Shown: positions 49,890 to 63,036, counted from the first letter of the stretch. The stretch: 64,000 nucleotides of DNA from Pseudorasbora parva (GCF_024679245.1 NC_090172.1:8107233-8171232), one strand, 5' to 3'. Made by a program: numbers and translations. Notes: a model not told the origin generated them from the sequence alone.

Positions 49890-52800
49890 TCCAAAAATGA
49901 AAATGTGATGTTTATCTGCTTACCCCCAGGGCATCCAAGATATAGGTGACTTTGTTTCTTCAGTAGAACACACATGAAGATTTTACAATTCAAGTGTAAA
50001 AAAAAAACATGCACAGACAAATCCATATTAACCCTGCGGCTCGTGATTACACATTGATGTCTTAAGACACGAAATGATTGGTTTGTGTGCAAAACTGAAC
50101 AGTATTTATATCATACTCTCAGTTTTCAATAATGTAATAATACAAAATGTTTCTTGAGCCCGAAATCATCATATTAGAATGATTTCTGAAGAATCATATG
50201 ACACTGAAGACAGGTGTAATGATTCTGAAAATTCAGCTTCTAATCACAGGAATAAATTACATTTAATATACATCCAGATGGAAAACTGTTTTTTTAAATG
50301 ATCCCCATTTACAACCATACTGAAAAAAAACCACACCCATACCCAAAAACTTTATATACAGAAAACGTACACTCTAATGCATTCATGTTATGAATGTAAG
50401 AAAGTGTAATGCGCAATATGGCGAAATAAGTCCCGCCTTCTAAATAAGAGGCAGTAGTCTTTTGGTAAAGTCATTGCATGACTGCAGCAGCCGATTGAAG
50501 CTCTGGTTCCTATAGAAACAGCCAGTGTTCTGTGACGTGTACTTAACTGTGCATGTACATTAGCCTGGTCCATCCTGAAAAATGCAGGTTGGAGAACAGT
50601 TTTGGAGAATTTGATGCTTCCACAGTCAAAGAGATGAAGCTGCACTTGCATCCCCGAGAGGTGCTTCAAAGATGGCCACAGAGTGAAATGACTGGTCTTA
50701 AATGGACTTTGGTTTACCTCAGGCTTTATTTTACTCATAAATCGTAAAAACCCCACTATTAAACCCCACAGGAAAATCTCAAAAGGAAACATGTTTTCTG
50801 ACATCATCCCTGCACCACTCTATATGTTATGTTTTTACTGTATGTTTTCTATCAAATAAATGCAGCCTTTGGTGAGCTTTAGAGACTTCTTTATAAAACA
50901 TTTGAATTATTTAAAACATTTGACCAGTAGTGTACATGACAGAAACACGGACCAATGGAAGAATAGGTATAAAAACCCAATTCATCTTTCTGAATCCTAC
51001 AGGGTTGTTGAAGAGGGACATCAACACCTTTACAAAGCTCCACATATGAAGTGAATGTATCAATATGAGAGATATGAGACCATTCTGTGACATCTTAAAT
51101 ATTAATCTTGTGAAATTGCTTTGCATGAAGAGTGTGTCATGGCGGTGCATGCAAGTGAACCCCAGGGATTGCATGAATCCATTTTCTACTGCTAAATTGG
51201 CCTATGCAATTGCGGGTCACAATATGAGATACAGTGATAGGTGCAGCAGAGAGAAGTGAGAAGACACAATAGGATTTGCCTCGATAGTAACAATCTGACT
51301 GTGAACTACTTGAAACTCCCTGCAAAAAAAATTTATAAATAAATTCAAAAGGTCAAAGTCGAAATGAGTCTATGCACTGAAGAGGTCGATCTTATATCAT
51401 AGAGAGCATAAGTGGGCACATCAGCGAGGAAAATCTTGGATAACACACATAAAGATGCTTTAATGAACATCTGAAATGTGCACCGATAAATCAGATTGTG
51501 ATACAGAAGGGTTAGGAAATCAATTTCTCCAGGCACTGTCTTCCATCAGATTGAACATCTGATGTTGCTAAGCGAGTGAACTCATTTGAGAGCAATAAAC
51601 TGAAGGGCTGTTATGTAAACTGTTGAAAGATCTAATCAAGACTTAATTGTGTTTAGACTGCTGTATGAAATCCACAGCAAGCGAGGGTTACAGATATTAA
51701 CTGAAACATGAGTGAAAATGGAAAACTAACCATACATTTTGAGGAATTTCACTGTAGCTTATGGCACAATACTTCAAAATGATGATATCTCATTGTGCTT
51801 AAATTTATTTACAGTGAATTTTACTGTTTTGTTCTGTGGAAAATAATATTAATATATAAAGGCCGTTTCAGCAGTTTTTGCTCATACACTGACAACATTA
51901 CACAACTATAAAGATATCATTCAGAATGTTGTCTTTTGTGTTCCACAGAGGAAAGTAAACAATACAGGTGTGGAATGACACAAGTAAGCAAAAACTGAGA
52001 AGGGTCGTTTAATTATTAAGAAAATAATGGGCTCAGCAAACACCAGGCCTCAAATGCTTTGATCACAGGACCACCCTTATACTAGCGGGCACATTTTTAT
52101 ACCATTTTTCCCCTTTGGCTGCATAATCAAGGATAATGTCTATTTTCGTTCTCAGCTGCAGCGCTGTACACTTGCCTTTGTTTCTTGTACTATGGGCACT
52201 GGGGTCTGGGCTCTAGGGTCCCATTAATTGGGTTATTATGCACTCTTCATTATTTCTAACCTAACGCTAAGACCATCCATCTTTGAACCACAGGACTTAG
52301 CTGGTGCCCGGCACCTCTGCATTAGGAGATCCTTTGATCTTTCAACTCTTTGAAAAGACAAACCAGGTAGGAACCCTAACCACTAAAGAGTCTAAAACAC
52401 ACCCAACAGCATTAAAAACCGTGGACGATCCATTGTATTCTACCCAAAGGAGAATGGTGAAGTGTATGCAACTTAATTAACTACAACAAGCTATAAACAC
52501 ACAACTTCAATAGCATATTGAGGAAAAGGGGATTAAAAAGAGCCAAACAACCTTATCTTGAGGAAATCAGGCCTTTCAGAGTAAATGGCAGCGTTTCAAC
52601 TAGTAATTTTTTTTTTTTTTTTTTTTTGTAAAAGGTCCTTTGTTATCTCCAGACACCCAGAAAAGCCTCCTACTGACTCTATAGCTTTTAAGGTTCAGAT
52701 CTTGGCATTAGCATGCTAATTGCAACTTTGTCTGCGGAGCTGAAAAGAAAGAAAAATGGAGGGAGAGAGAGAAAAAAAGAAAAGAAGCATTTTGTCCGGC

Positions 52801-53182
52801 TAGGGCCATGGGATTTATTTTTAATCAGGAGTTACAAATAGACTTTTTGTACAGAATTACATTATGCATCACACCTTCAACAAGGTAGAGAGTGTCTGAA
52901 AAATCACAATAAATAAAAGCTCACAACATGATACTCCAACGTTTGATAAATGTAAAGTGGTCTACACCATGAAATTTATGTTTAGAGATTATAAGCCGTG
53001 TGTTGAAGTGATTTTTTTTTAATTTACAGATTTTGTAATACATTAACATACTATATTAATAGAGTAATACTGTAGATAAGTGGCCTACCTGATCGGTTGT
53101 TATACAAGAGACTTTGTTAAAATAGGGTACAACAGAGATAAAGGCTCCATGAGGTAAAAGGCATTTGATTTTGATTTTTCTA
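49890..53182. other. Unassigned intron-like DNA with old repeat pieces
   Basis: 49,890-50,050 continues the split MITE. 50,090-50,310 and 50,840-50,930 are fragments of the CCATTCAAA-type MITE. A long minus-strand frame at 50807-50388 has no recognisable domain. 52,020-52,480 is complex, low in repeats and contains homeobox- and TCF-like words (CCCATTAATTGGG, CCTTTGATCTTTC); it is a candidate regulatory element only. A 21-base T run is at 52,607. Confidence 0.35.
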
Positions 53183-53435
53183 TAGCCTAGAAATTTAGAC
53201 GCACCCTAGCAGTAGCAAATCAAATTTGCAAACAGGACATATAACAAATTTGGCTTATGAGCTTAAAACACCAAACTCTTGTCAGACCAATCAGATTGTT
53301 TATAGCGTTGGTGGGCAGGCTTAACATAATGATGGTGATGGTTCCATGTGCTACTTGAAAACAAAGAAGCTGGCTAACAGCAGCCTTTCGAATCAGCTTT
53401 GGTCATGACTCTGGAAGACTTGGAGTTAAGTTTTT
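53183..53435. mobile_element. Truncated second copy of the TAGCCTAGAAAT element
   Basis: Starts TAGCCTAGAAATTTAGACGC and shares GACTCTGGAAGACTTGGAGT with the copy at 49374-49880 in the same orientation. It loses similarity after about 53435, so the right end is absent. Confidence 0.6.
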
Positions 53436-54889
53436 TTAAATTGAGTTCTTTTTTGCTGCTTATTGTGCTTAAACATACAAAAACAGTCTTGGCAGGTATT
53501 CAAGTAAACACAGTTGTAAGTGAATGTAAACAGTTGAGAAAGAAAATGCATGTGTAACACGTGTGTCAGGTCTTAAAGTGACAGTAGCCCTGCTGCTAGA
53601 GCACGTTGGCGGGCCTTGTTTACTTGATACCAAATTTTGATACAAAACTGAATTATCTGACTAGTTGATAGCACTGTTGTTCTAAGGCCAACAATTTATA
53701 CATAAATTCATATAAATAAAATGATTTGTATCCTCGGCTCATGTGTCAGCTTAGCCACTCTGAGTAAAGCTAGAACTATAGAGGCCTTATCTGTGAGTCT
53801 GCCATCTCTTTTCACTCCTATGCTACAATCTCACAAACGGCACACACAACACTGGGCTTTATGTCAATGAGCCATATTTGCCTGCACTGCCGCCTCCACC
53901 TCACTCTCCTTACAAATGCCAGAGGTCACTCTTTTCATTCAGGCAGAAATCAAAATGATAATGGCGGCTTGTTAAAAATTCTATTTGGATGTGCACATAG
54001 GCTACATCAAAAGGTGCTGACATGGAGTGGTTTGGGGTGCAGAGGGTTGTTAGCGATGTAGCTTACTGATAGCACACATCAAAGCTATAGAGAGAGGGAA
54101 ATATGGGGTGGGGGTGGGATAGGACACAATGACTGTTCTGGGGATGTTGTAGTCAGCAAATGAAAATATACCAGGCACAATTTTACCGTTAATGCCTTGA
54201 CATTGAAACATGAGCTATTTACCTTGGTAAAAAAAAAAAAAAAAAAAACACTCTGACTCCATCAGATCCATCTAACTCAAGCTGATGCAATGGATGCAGT
54301 TTGGGGAAATTATAAATGATAGCCAGACAGAAAACATGCAGAAAAGAAATAAAGCCAATAATGAAATAAATTCTCTAGTGGGCCATGAATAAATGTGAGC
54401 AGAACAAGGCCACTTCAGAAGACAATGAGGCAGAAGGGGTTTGCTAAAATTGGGATAGTCACTCCCCGGCTCCATTTTGATTCAGGTGCGGTCAAACTTT
54501 TACTGCTTTATCAAACCCATAAACACAGAGAATGCATTTCACTGCTTTCCTGGTAAAACCAATCCCAGCTAAGATTTCCACATAGGCCTGAGTCTGATTC
54601 CCCATGGCATTCATCTGAAGCAAACTCATTTAAGAGGACACTGGATACCAGACACACTGTATGAACCTGGATAAAGTTAAACTAAATATTTACAATATCT
54701 AGACCCATATTGCTCAACCACTGATTCCTCTAACATATAAGACGTCACTGTGTATGAGTTGTTGGTTAAAAAAATATTCCTATAAATCTGTGGTAGCTAT
54801 CCCTGCCCCTGTAGGCTTCATTTCCAACTCTGCTCCAACATACCTGCCTGTTATCAAGTAACCCTTAAAATCTCGATCAGCTGGATAAT
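53436..54889. other. Unassigned DNA
   Basis: Near 53,568 GTCAGGTCTTAAAGTGACAG matches the MITE-like end at 33,200. An A run lies at 54,229. No gene recognised. Confidence 0.35.
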
Positions 54890-55015
54890 GGCCCAGTTTC
54901 ACACACAGATCTTAGCTTAAGCCAGGATTAGGCCTTAGTTCAATTCAGATTTTTAAGTAGCTTTTATAAATGTTCTTTCGTAAAAACATTTCTGGTGTTC
55001 ATCTTGAGGGAAGTG
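54890..55015. mobile_element. DNA-transposon left-end fragment
   Basis: GGCCCAGTTTCACACACAGA followed by GCTTAAGCCAGGATTAGGCC is the start of an abundant cyprinid element. The complementary right end was not found. Confidence 0.45.
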
Positions 55016-55558
55016 TGTTTGATTAGGAACCGAGCTGGATTCTAAAAACGTATTGGTGTTTTAGTTTCCTAAAAATATGGAAAAAATAAAGAGTCTCATA
55101 TATGTGCAGTGTCACATGGCTTTGTCACACGACTTTGTCACAAGTTTAGTACTTCTTTTTGCCATGAGATGATGGCTGCATCAAAGCTCGAAAACAAAAG
55201 GTTAGTAAAGTATGTTAACAAAGATGTGCAAAGATTTTTGGTACACATTATCTTTAAAGTGTCTAGTATTACTATATGAATTTACAATTATCCAGTTTTG
55301 TTGGGTGAAGGTTGCACTACAATGTTGCAATGAAAAAAATGACAGTGAATAATATAATAAATTAAAATTTGAAATGCTAAAAATTAGTTACAATATTGAT
55401 GTTTTAATACTAGTTGCACTAATATAAAAATTGTATGACATATGTGATATAATTTTGAATTGTGGGGAGTTATATTTTTTATTTTTATTTTATCTCAGTA
55501 TTCCTATCAGTGTAGTATAAGGGTTTTTAATAATAGTAACCCTATAATGTAATGAAAT
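55016..55558. other. Unassigned AT-rich DNA
   Basis: No gene or repeat terminus recognised. Confidence 0.35.
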
Positions 55559-56055
55559 TGTCATGGACTATGTTCCATTCAGCTTAAACACTCCCAAGAA
55601 ACTCCAGGACACAGATGATTAATTTTCATAAAGTTTACTGGGCATATTGTGAAACTGTAATACAATACAAATGAGATGTATATTAATATTAAATCTAAAT
55701 ACAAAGTAACAGAGAGAACAGCACGGATTATCTACACAGAACTGATCTATATGATAAACACAATCGAGCTAGTAAACAATCGGCAGTAATAAACATAAAG
55801 CTAACTTAGCAGTCTCAATAATCTTACAAAAGATGAAAATAGGCACCATCCTAATATTACACGATAAGAAATACTCACAGACGTTGCTTTAGCAAAAGGG
55901 AAAAGGAAAAAGCAATCGCCTGAGAAACAGATGACTGGTAGAGCTGACGCACTGCTGCAGCTAACCACCGCACGGCAATCTACTTCCTGATCATGCGCCG
56001 GTATTACGTGGCTATAGTTACAAAAATAAACAGATGACGCTGTGCTGCTGAAACA
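55559..56055 (-). repeat. BEL/Pao 3' LTR with polypurine tract
   Basis: Reading the minus strand, AAGCGGGGAGTT (56066-56056) is a polypurine tract, followed by an LTR starting TGTTTCAGCAGC and ending CCATGACA. It is about 497 bp. A matching 5' copy is absent from the window, so the boundary is inferred from TG...CA and the tract. Confidence 0.6.
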
Positions 56056-56099
56056 AACTCCCCGCTTGGGGTCTTTAAAGAGCCCCCATTAATTAACGA

Positions 56100-57244
56100 A
56101 ATCAGGCTTTGGAGAAAAAAGCAAAACCACTTCTGTAACCTGCCAAGAAAATGTCTTTCTGGTTCCATCCTTGACAATTTCCACTTGAACTTTCCGAATC
56201 AATCCATCTTCTCCTGGAAAGGTTTTTGTGATGATGCCTTTAGCTCATTGATTTCTCCTAGCTTGATTGTCTTTCAAAAGAACAATGTCTCCTTCTTGGA
56301 GATTCGGCCTCTTTCCTTTGCCACTTGTGCCAAAGCTGTAATGTTTTAAGGTATTAAGGTTTCCACCTGTTCCAAAACATGTCTGCTAGGACCTGAACTC
56401 GCTTCCACTATTCTCTGATGAGATTTGCTTCCTCAAAGCTTCCTGATGGAGGAGGAGGTGCAGCACCCGTCTTGAGAGTCAGAAGCATCACTGGAGTGAG
56501 AATGAGAAGCGATTCCGGATCCAATGACACTGGGATGAGCGGTCTGGCATTCATGATCGCGGTTACTTCGGCCATGAAGGTGGTCAAGACTTCATGCAAA
56601 AGGTGAGACCTCCTCTGCTCAAGCAGCATGCAATCCAAAATACTACGGGTAATTCCAATTATATGTTCACACGCGCCACCCATATGGGATGCGTGGGGTG
56701 GGTTAAATACCCAGGTGCAGCTGTGTGTGTCCAGGTACTCTTCCACTCTTTTGAAACCTGGATTCAACTGGTCCATCTCCAATTCACGAGAAGCGCCGAT
56801 GAAGTTGGTTCCGCAATCAGAGCGGATCTGCATCGTGGCCCCTGATTGCAAAGAACCTCCTCAAGGCGTAGATAAAACTGCCGGTACTCATAAGTTAAAG
56901 TTGTAGACTCCTCTTCTTGTATGGTGTGAGACAATTTCCCAGAATCCGAAGACGTTGACACCTACATAAGTGAAAGGAGGTGCTACTTGAAGCCGTTCTG
57001 CTGGCAGAGTGACCATCTGCTGATGTTCCATTTTTCCCCTCAGTTTTCTACAAATGACGTATCTGTGAAGCAGACTGCTGATGCAGCGTTTAGCTCCCAC
57101 CAGCCAGAATCCTGCTGCTCGAATGGCCCCTTCGGTCAGATGTCTTCCTTGGTGTTTCACTGCTTCATGATAGTGAGACACAAGCAGGGTAGCTAGATGA
57201 TGCCAACCAGGAATGATGATGGGATGAACCTCATTCATGCTCAA
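56100..57244 (-). pseudogene. BEL/Pao integrase remnant
   Basis: This would insert the cDNA into the genome. The zinc-binding N-terminal domain is visible: HHLATLLVSHYHEAVKHQGRH and CISSLLHRYVICRKLRG give H-x-H and C-x2-C type ligands. The core follows at PPFTYVGVNVFGFW, where the family has Asp (VGVDVFG), so the first catalytic Asp is Asn. A deletion near 56880 removes part of the core before ALRRFFAIRGH. The second Asp remains in IRSDCGTNFIGA and the Glu in GGACEHIIGITR, where the usual Trp before Glu is Cys. A C-terminal region with VLADMFWNRW-like text reaches about 56100. Frameshifts separate the parts. Confidence 0.82.
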
Positions 57245-57289
57245 ATCCGACTGTAAAATCCGACCTCCTACTCTAAGAAGTTGAGTGTT

Positions 57290-58847
57290 ATGACTGTTGT
57301 GTACATAGACATAAAATCTTCTCTTGACTGGTTCTGGATGTATCCCAACATGACCTTGCTATCCGTGTAGAAGGTAATGTTGTCAAATGTTGTGTCCATC
57401 TCTGAAACTACCATCTCAGCAATCTCTGTGGCGAGTACAGCGGCACAAAGCTCAAGTCTTAAAAATAGTTAAATCAGGCTGAGGCCCCAACTTCGCCTTC
57501 CCGAAGACAAAACCAACCTCAGTCTGTTCTTGGTGGCTTGTCACCTTGATGTAGGCTACTGCTGCTATTGCCTTGACCGACTTGACCGAGTTCTCTTCTT
57601 TGAGCACCTGCGGTGGAGAAGGACGTATACGGGCGAGGTATCTGGAGTCCCTCCAGGTCCCTGAGTGACCATTTCCATCTAGTCCATTCATTTTCCATGT
57701 CTTTGGGAAGAGGTGTGTCCCAATCCTCTGCTTGCTTATTCAGTTCTCTGAGTATCAGTCTTCCATGAACTGTGATGGGTGCAAGGAATCCTAGAGGATC
57801 GTAGAGGCTGTTCACAGTCGGTTTCCTTGGGTGATACACACCAAACAGGGGCAGGTACCAACACTCTCGTCCAGGCTGAAGTGGCGGGGCAACTTCAGCA
57901 TGTGCCTTCTTGAACATCTCCATAAACTGTAGAAAATCAGCTTTCATCTGTGGTTGTTTCCAATGAGCGCCGGAGCCAGACGAGGCGGTCGTAAGCCTGT
58001 TTCCTGTTGTTAGGCAGTCGCTGTCTCGGCACCCGGAAGGGTAAAGGTGCAACCCAACTGTTGGAGCTGTCCTGATAGCATTCAGCTTCCATTATCTTCA
58101 GAAACTCTAGATCATCCATGGATGGAGCGAGGTTAAGGTCATCAGTCTCCACTGAGCACCATTGAACCGCAGATGGAGGCTGGTGCTGTATGATGCTGAG
58201 GTCCAGATGCTTGACCAAATACCTCTTTCACTTTGATCTGGTTGTTGCATGGTCGAAGATAACTCGTACGACCATTCTCTAAGATGGCTGTTTTGTAGCT
58301 TCTCACCTCAAGTGTTCTGTGAGCGCCTCCAAGGCACACATCACAGACGACAACCCATCCTATATCAAGCCTTTCCGCAAACGGTGCATCTCCTGGGCTA
58401 TTTATCTGTTCACGGACCTTGTGGGCTTGTAAGATGTCTGCCCAGTAAAAGGAGAATTTTGGCGTCCGGATCTAAAGGTGGAATCTTGTTAGCGATGCGC
58501 TTCAGGTGGGCATGATGGTAGGCTGCTTCCGGCGTAGGAATCTCAGAGCGAACGTTAGGGATTTGGTTGCATTCCAGGAGTGTAGGCAGGTCAATGCTTA
58601 TTTTCTTGTCAACTGACTCCACAGTGTAACCGCTGGTTCTCCTCCCCGCCATCTCTGAATACCCAGCACAGGTATTGAGGGTAAAGGAAAAGGAGCTTCC
58701 AGAGATCTTCAAAACCTCAAAGAACACTGACCACAACAGGGAGCAATTGCTCTGTTCATCTAGTATGGCGTACATTCTCTTGGACTCCTCCTTGCAGCCA
58801 TTCGGGAACACCCTGACAAGCACTGATCTTAGCACATGTTCTGGCAC
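57290..58847 (-). pseudogene. BEL/Pao protease - RT - RNase H remnant, RT core deleted
   Basis: The protease domain (58847-58410) carries the active-site motif ILDEQSN. The linker continues in other frames with CLGGAHRTLEV and VKVKEVFGQ. The RT N-terminal segment is present: AECYQDSSNSWVAPLPFRVP, LPNNRKQAYDRL, then FLQFMEMFKKAHAEVAPPL and ECWYLPLFGVYHPRKP. At about 57819 this is joined directly to TVNSLYDPLGFLAPIT, which in complete elements lies several hundred residues later. The whole RT palm, including its catalytic acidic box, is therefore missing. RNase H text follows in another frame: VKAIAAVAYIKVTSHQEQTE and FYTDSKVMLGYIQNQS (about 57345). A further deletion leads into the integrase. 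Non-functional. Confidence 0.82.
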
Positions 58848-58866
58848 TCAATCCTTCACCACACAC

Positions 58867-59780
58867 TTAAGTGCATGTCGACTTGACCTCCTGGATGTCT
58901 GCTTTGTCCTCCCCGCCATCCTCTGAAGTGGAAGGGGATGACTTAGATTTCCAGGTAGGTGGGTAGGGGTGAAGTGCTGTAACATGGGCTGCACTCCCAC
59001 ACTCAGTACATTTTATCTCAGCGGTGCAATTCTTTGCTAGATGATCTGTGGAGGAGCAACAGCGAAAGCAAATGTAATGCTCTTTCAAAAGCTGTTTACG
59101 ATAATTTATGCTCTTCTCACGGAAGCCTCTGCATTTCCTCAGAGGGTGTGGTTTTCTATGCAGAGGGCAGTGTTTGTTTGGATCAATATGTTCTGTACTT
59201 TCTCTACACTCTGCCTTAGCAGTCCCTGAGACCTGCATCATGTCTAGATGAAGTCTACCAACACGGAGAAAGGTGGAACGCTAACGAGATGTTCCTGTTT
59301 GTATCTTGTGCCAAAGTAAAGCCACTTTTCTTGCATGTTGTATGGAAGTTTCTCAATAATAGGCTTAATACCTCTGGAGGTGTCCAAGTACGACAAGCCT
59401 GCAAGGTAGCCATCTTCTTTGGCCGCTTGTAGCTCTGACAACAAGTCGGCTAGATCCCAGAGTCTTTGTGGGTCCTTCGTTGTAACCTTCAGAAAGTTTT
59501 CTAGCCTTTTGAACAAAGCCTGTTCAACGGCCTCTGGTGAGCTATATATTTCGTCGAGGCGTTCCCATGCCATGGGCAATCCAATTGCTGGATCCTTAAT
59601 GTTGACTGTTTTAATTCTTCTTACTTGTTCTATCGACTCTTTTCCTAGATACTTTGTGAGGAGATCGAGTTCTCCTGCAGCAGACAGATCTAGATCGGCA
59701 ATAGCATTCAGGAACAATGTTTTCCAGGCCCAATAGTTCATTGGCTGGTCATCATATGCGGTTAGACCTGAAGTCACCAA
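58867..59780 (-). pseudogene. BEL/Pao gag-like region with zinc knuckles
   Basis: The first frame (59780-59244, 178 codons) begins within the DUF1759-type capsid region: VTSGLTAYDDQPMNYWAW, LTKYLGKESIEQVRRIK and MAWERLDEIYSSPEAVEQAL. The second frame (59241-58867) has CFRCCSSTDHLAKNC, a CCHC-type knuckle with longer spacing, and CTECGSAAHVTALH, a CCHH variant; both are usual in BEL/Pao. A stop and frame change at about 59243 separate them. The start of gag is missing. Confidence 0.82.
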
Positions 59781-59790
59781 GCTGTCATTA

Positions 59791-61902
59791 TGTTGTATTG
59801 TTTGTAGAATTTTTAAGAATTTGAAATGTTTTATTTAATCAATTTTGGAATAAGCCTGTAACATAACAAAATGTGGAAAAAGTGAAGTGCTGTGAACACT
59901 TTCCGGTTGCACTAACTTGTAACAATACCTTAAAGTGAGCTTTACAGTGAAGAGGTATTGCTGACTTATGACTTTCACACACCACAGGGCTTAAGAACAT
60001 ATTTGTCTTTTCCTCACAGCATTCGGCACTCCACACTGTTGCATTATAATCGCATTACTCTTTCATAACTGAGATCTGATCCACTTAAGTTATCCACAGC
60101 ATGATAAAGCCAGCACAGCACTGGCCTTTCCTGATGGGCGATACAAAATACTGCATGCTTCATCCAGGTCTCTCATTTCATTAGCTATTCTATGAATTTC
60201 CAATTAGGATGAGGGCAACAAGACAGAGCTTTCAGGTCTTTTATCACAAGGGACGAACAGGCCCTGTTCAGGTACTCTTATAAAGTACTGCTCCAATGCA
60301 CCTTTGTTAGAGGAAGGGCATTGTCTGGGAGGAAAAGCATGCCAAACGTGAGCTGCTGCACCCTCTGAGTATTCCATTACGTGTAAAAAGAGAGTGCAGA
60401 TAATGAGAGTCCACATGGACTGAGCATAACACCTAGACGGTACTGGAAGGAAGTGGCCTCATATCAAAGCAACTCTCATATTTTTTTTTTTTTGGTTTAT
60501 CTATCTCTCTCTCTCTTTCTTTCTCCATCTGCTCTGATTTGGTTAGTGCTGGTTCCATGCCATAACAATCCTCTGGACAAAAAGTCTGCCTCTGATTATT
60601 AATAAACCTTAAGGCAGGCATCATTATTTTTTCAGCTAGTCCTTTTTTTTAATGTGCAGACAATACTTTTATACTTTTCCCAGGGGCATGAGCTCCCCAT
60701 CTCTCTGTGATCTTATTAGCATCCCATCTTCTCCTGCCTGCTGACCAAACTGCATTGCTATGCATTTCTGTCTCTTTGACCTCTCTGTGGATGGAATTCA
60801 TTTGGCCTTTCCATCTTCTCCTTCTTTGGGCTGATTTGGCTTAAGCAGGCAGCTGGCCATGGTAATTCCAGATAAACACTATTAAAGAAATATGGATAGT
60901 GGAAAGAGGATGGTGGATAAAAGAGTTGGGATATAGTTGTGCTTCAAAGAAGAATCATCAGCCGCTTATTACCTTCTGAATGTGGATGTATGATTTGGCC
61001 ATGTTTACTTTATATGTATTCAGGTCTTGAATGTGTTTTTGTTTTTTTATTTCCAAAAAGTTTAACCTTGACAATAATTATTAAATGAGTCTACATAATA
61101 AATCTTTTATTTTATTAATAAAAAAATAGGTTAGGTAAAAAATAAAGTAAAAAAAGTGAAGGTATTGTGAAACAGAACAGCGCTTTTGTTATTTGTTATT
61201 CCTACTGTTATTCACTGCTGGCAAATGCTAGATGTCCTTGGTAGAGTCATTAACAAGACAGATAATCATAAAGAACCAGCGTGAGGCTTAATTTATTAAT
61301 TATTTAGAAATGTATCAGGTTTATATGTTATTATCATGACAATAGTATGTCTGAGGCTTTGAATGGTACTGCTGTACCCTTGGTGTGGGTGCCAATATAG
61401 TCATCTTTTTTTTGTATGAACAGGCTTTAATTAACTTAACCGCTCATGCTAATATACAGTACAAGAAAAGCTAAGTTAGAAGTGTATGAACATCTGCAAC
61501 CACCCAGAACAACCTAACAATCTATAAAGCTCTACCAACCATTAAAAAAATAGCACAAAACCAGGGTTATGGTCCAAAAGGGTTGTCTCTATTCTCTTAA
61601 AGAGTAACAGTTGTGTTTTAGGTCTACCGTGAAATAAACATTTCATGTCCCATTCCCATTAAAAGTCAGTTTCGCTTGTGCCATGGCGGATTAACTATTT
61701 ACATGGTGAAATTTGCATGCGGAAAGACTACAAAAGATATTTCCTCAAAACAGCAATGCACCATGTGCCTGAACACACCTCGTTTTTCAGACCAGCAGAC
61801 ACATGGGCGCACAAATGGGCACAAATGCATTTGCTATTTAAACAATGTGGCGTCGGGCTTAAACTAGCAAAAAACAACATTTGAGTCGCGCATGGCGCCG
61901 CA
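59791..61902. other. Unassigned DNA
   Basis: No exon or repeat terminus recognised. 60,650-60,900 is complex and pyrimidine-rich (CCATCTTCTCCTGCCTGCTG) and could be conserved non-coding sequence; this cannot be judged from one sequence. Confidence 0.35.
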
Positions 61903-61906
61903 TTAA

Positions 61907-62335
61907 AGGGATACTTCACTGCCTTTTCAAATTAAACTATGTTATTCCCTTAACTAAAACGAGTTGATACATACCTCTCGTCTCAGTGTGCGTGCTCTTA
62001 ATCTCTCTGACACGCAGTGACGATCTGATAGCATTTAGCTTAGCCCACAAAGCCCAGTTCATTCACTATGGAACCAAACAGAGATCTAGTTAGAAGTACC
62101 AAACACCTCCACGTTTCCCCTACTTAAATACAGTTACACGAGTAGTTGAACGATCAAGTATGGTGACAAAATAAAACATGGCGTGTTTCTAAACGGATTA
62201 AAAAGGAGAACTATAATGTATGGCGGAATAGCACTTCGGAGAGTACTTCGGCTCGGCGCAGTAAAAAGTCCCGGCCGAAACATCTTCCCACTCACTCAAA
62301 TTGTACTCAAATATCTGTAGCAAACGCTGCACATT
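61907..62335. mobile_element. Half of a TTAA (Kolobok-like) palindromic MITE
   Basis: Starts TTAA-AGGGATACTTCACTGCC (TTAA 61903-61906). The text (CTATGTTATTCCCTTAAC, GATAGCATTTAGCTTAGCCC) is the left half of an abundant cyprinid foldback family. The second half is absent; the next element begins directly at 62336. Confidence 0.65.
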
Positions 62336-63036
62336 GGGTGCGTTTCCATGCAGGTTCTTAAGCCGATTATGCCCAATAAGCTGACAATGAACATGGTCAT
62401 GTAAACACAGTAACCTGTTTTCTTTTATCAGAGTAAGGTCATAAACGGCATAAGCATAAACCAGTCGGAACAGGTAGTTTTTTGGCCTCTTACCTCGATT
62501 TCGCGCTGCATGTAAATGCATTAACCTGCTTTCTGTCGGCTTGTTGAATGTGCGCATGTGTTATAGGTGACAAAAACGCAAATTTAGAGCAGATTTAAAC
62601 GCATCCAGACAGAGCGAGCTAGCGTTTTGCATGAAATAAGGACATATACCACAAACGCAGACTCGTTTAAGACCCAGAAAATTGTAAAGATGTGTTATTC
62701 TCATCAGATGTAGCAGAAGTAGAAGAGGTTCAGTCAAAACGCCTCATAACTGCATAAGGGATAATATGAGCCGTAAATCTCCCGCTGACACGGTGCACGC
62801 TTTATTTAACATCACAACTGCTAACGTAACATTTGAAAAACTCAGAGTCAGATATACGGACATTATTATTTTTGACGGCACTACAAGGAAATAACCCGGT
62901 TTATAAATAGTCACGTAAACGCGGTTTACTTGCGTTGTCCGTTTACTGGTTTGCATGTAAACGGGGAAAACTGGTTATTTCAATAAGCTTTTTTTTTTGG
63001 AGTTATCAGCTTACTGGTGTGCATGTAAACACACCC
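62336..63036. mobile_element. TIR element with GGGTGYGTTTMCATGCA ends
   Basis: The left GGGTGCGTTTCCATGCAGGT and the complement of the right, GGGTGTGTTTACATGCACAC, form a TIR that continues with AGCCGATTATG / AGCTGATAACT. The 701-bp body has no transposase; CATGTAAAC words recur inside. Confidence 0.6.

Larger units (their letters stand above)
55559..59790 (-). mobile_element. BEL/Pao LTR retrotransposon, single LTR, internally deleted
   Basis: On the minus strand the order is gag-like (59780-59244), zinc knuckles (59241-58867), aspartic protease (58847-58410), RT start, RNase H, integrase (57244-56408) and C-terminal basic region, then one LTR (56055-55559). This gene order and the gag/protease sequences are those of BEL/Pao. 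The 5' LTR and the beginning of gag are missing at about 59790. At least three internal deletions and many frame changes make it a dead copy. Confidence 0.88.

Noticed and set aside
50388..50807. 139-codon minus-strand frame
   Set aside because: No domain, no splice sites, and the segment CGAAATAAGTCCCGCCTTCT reads like a cyprinid MITE.
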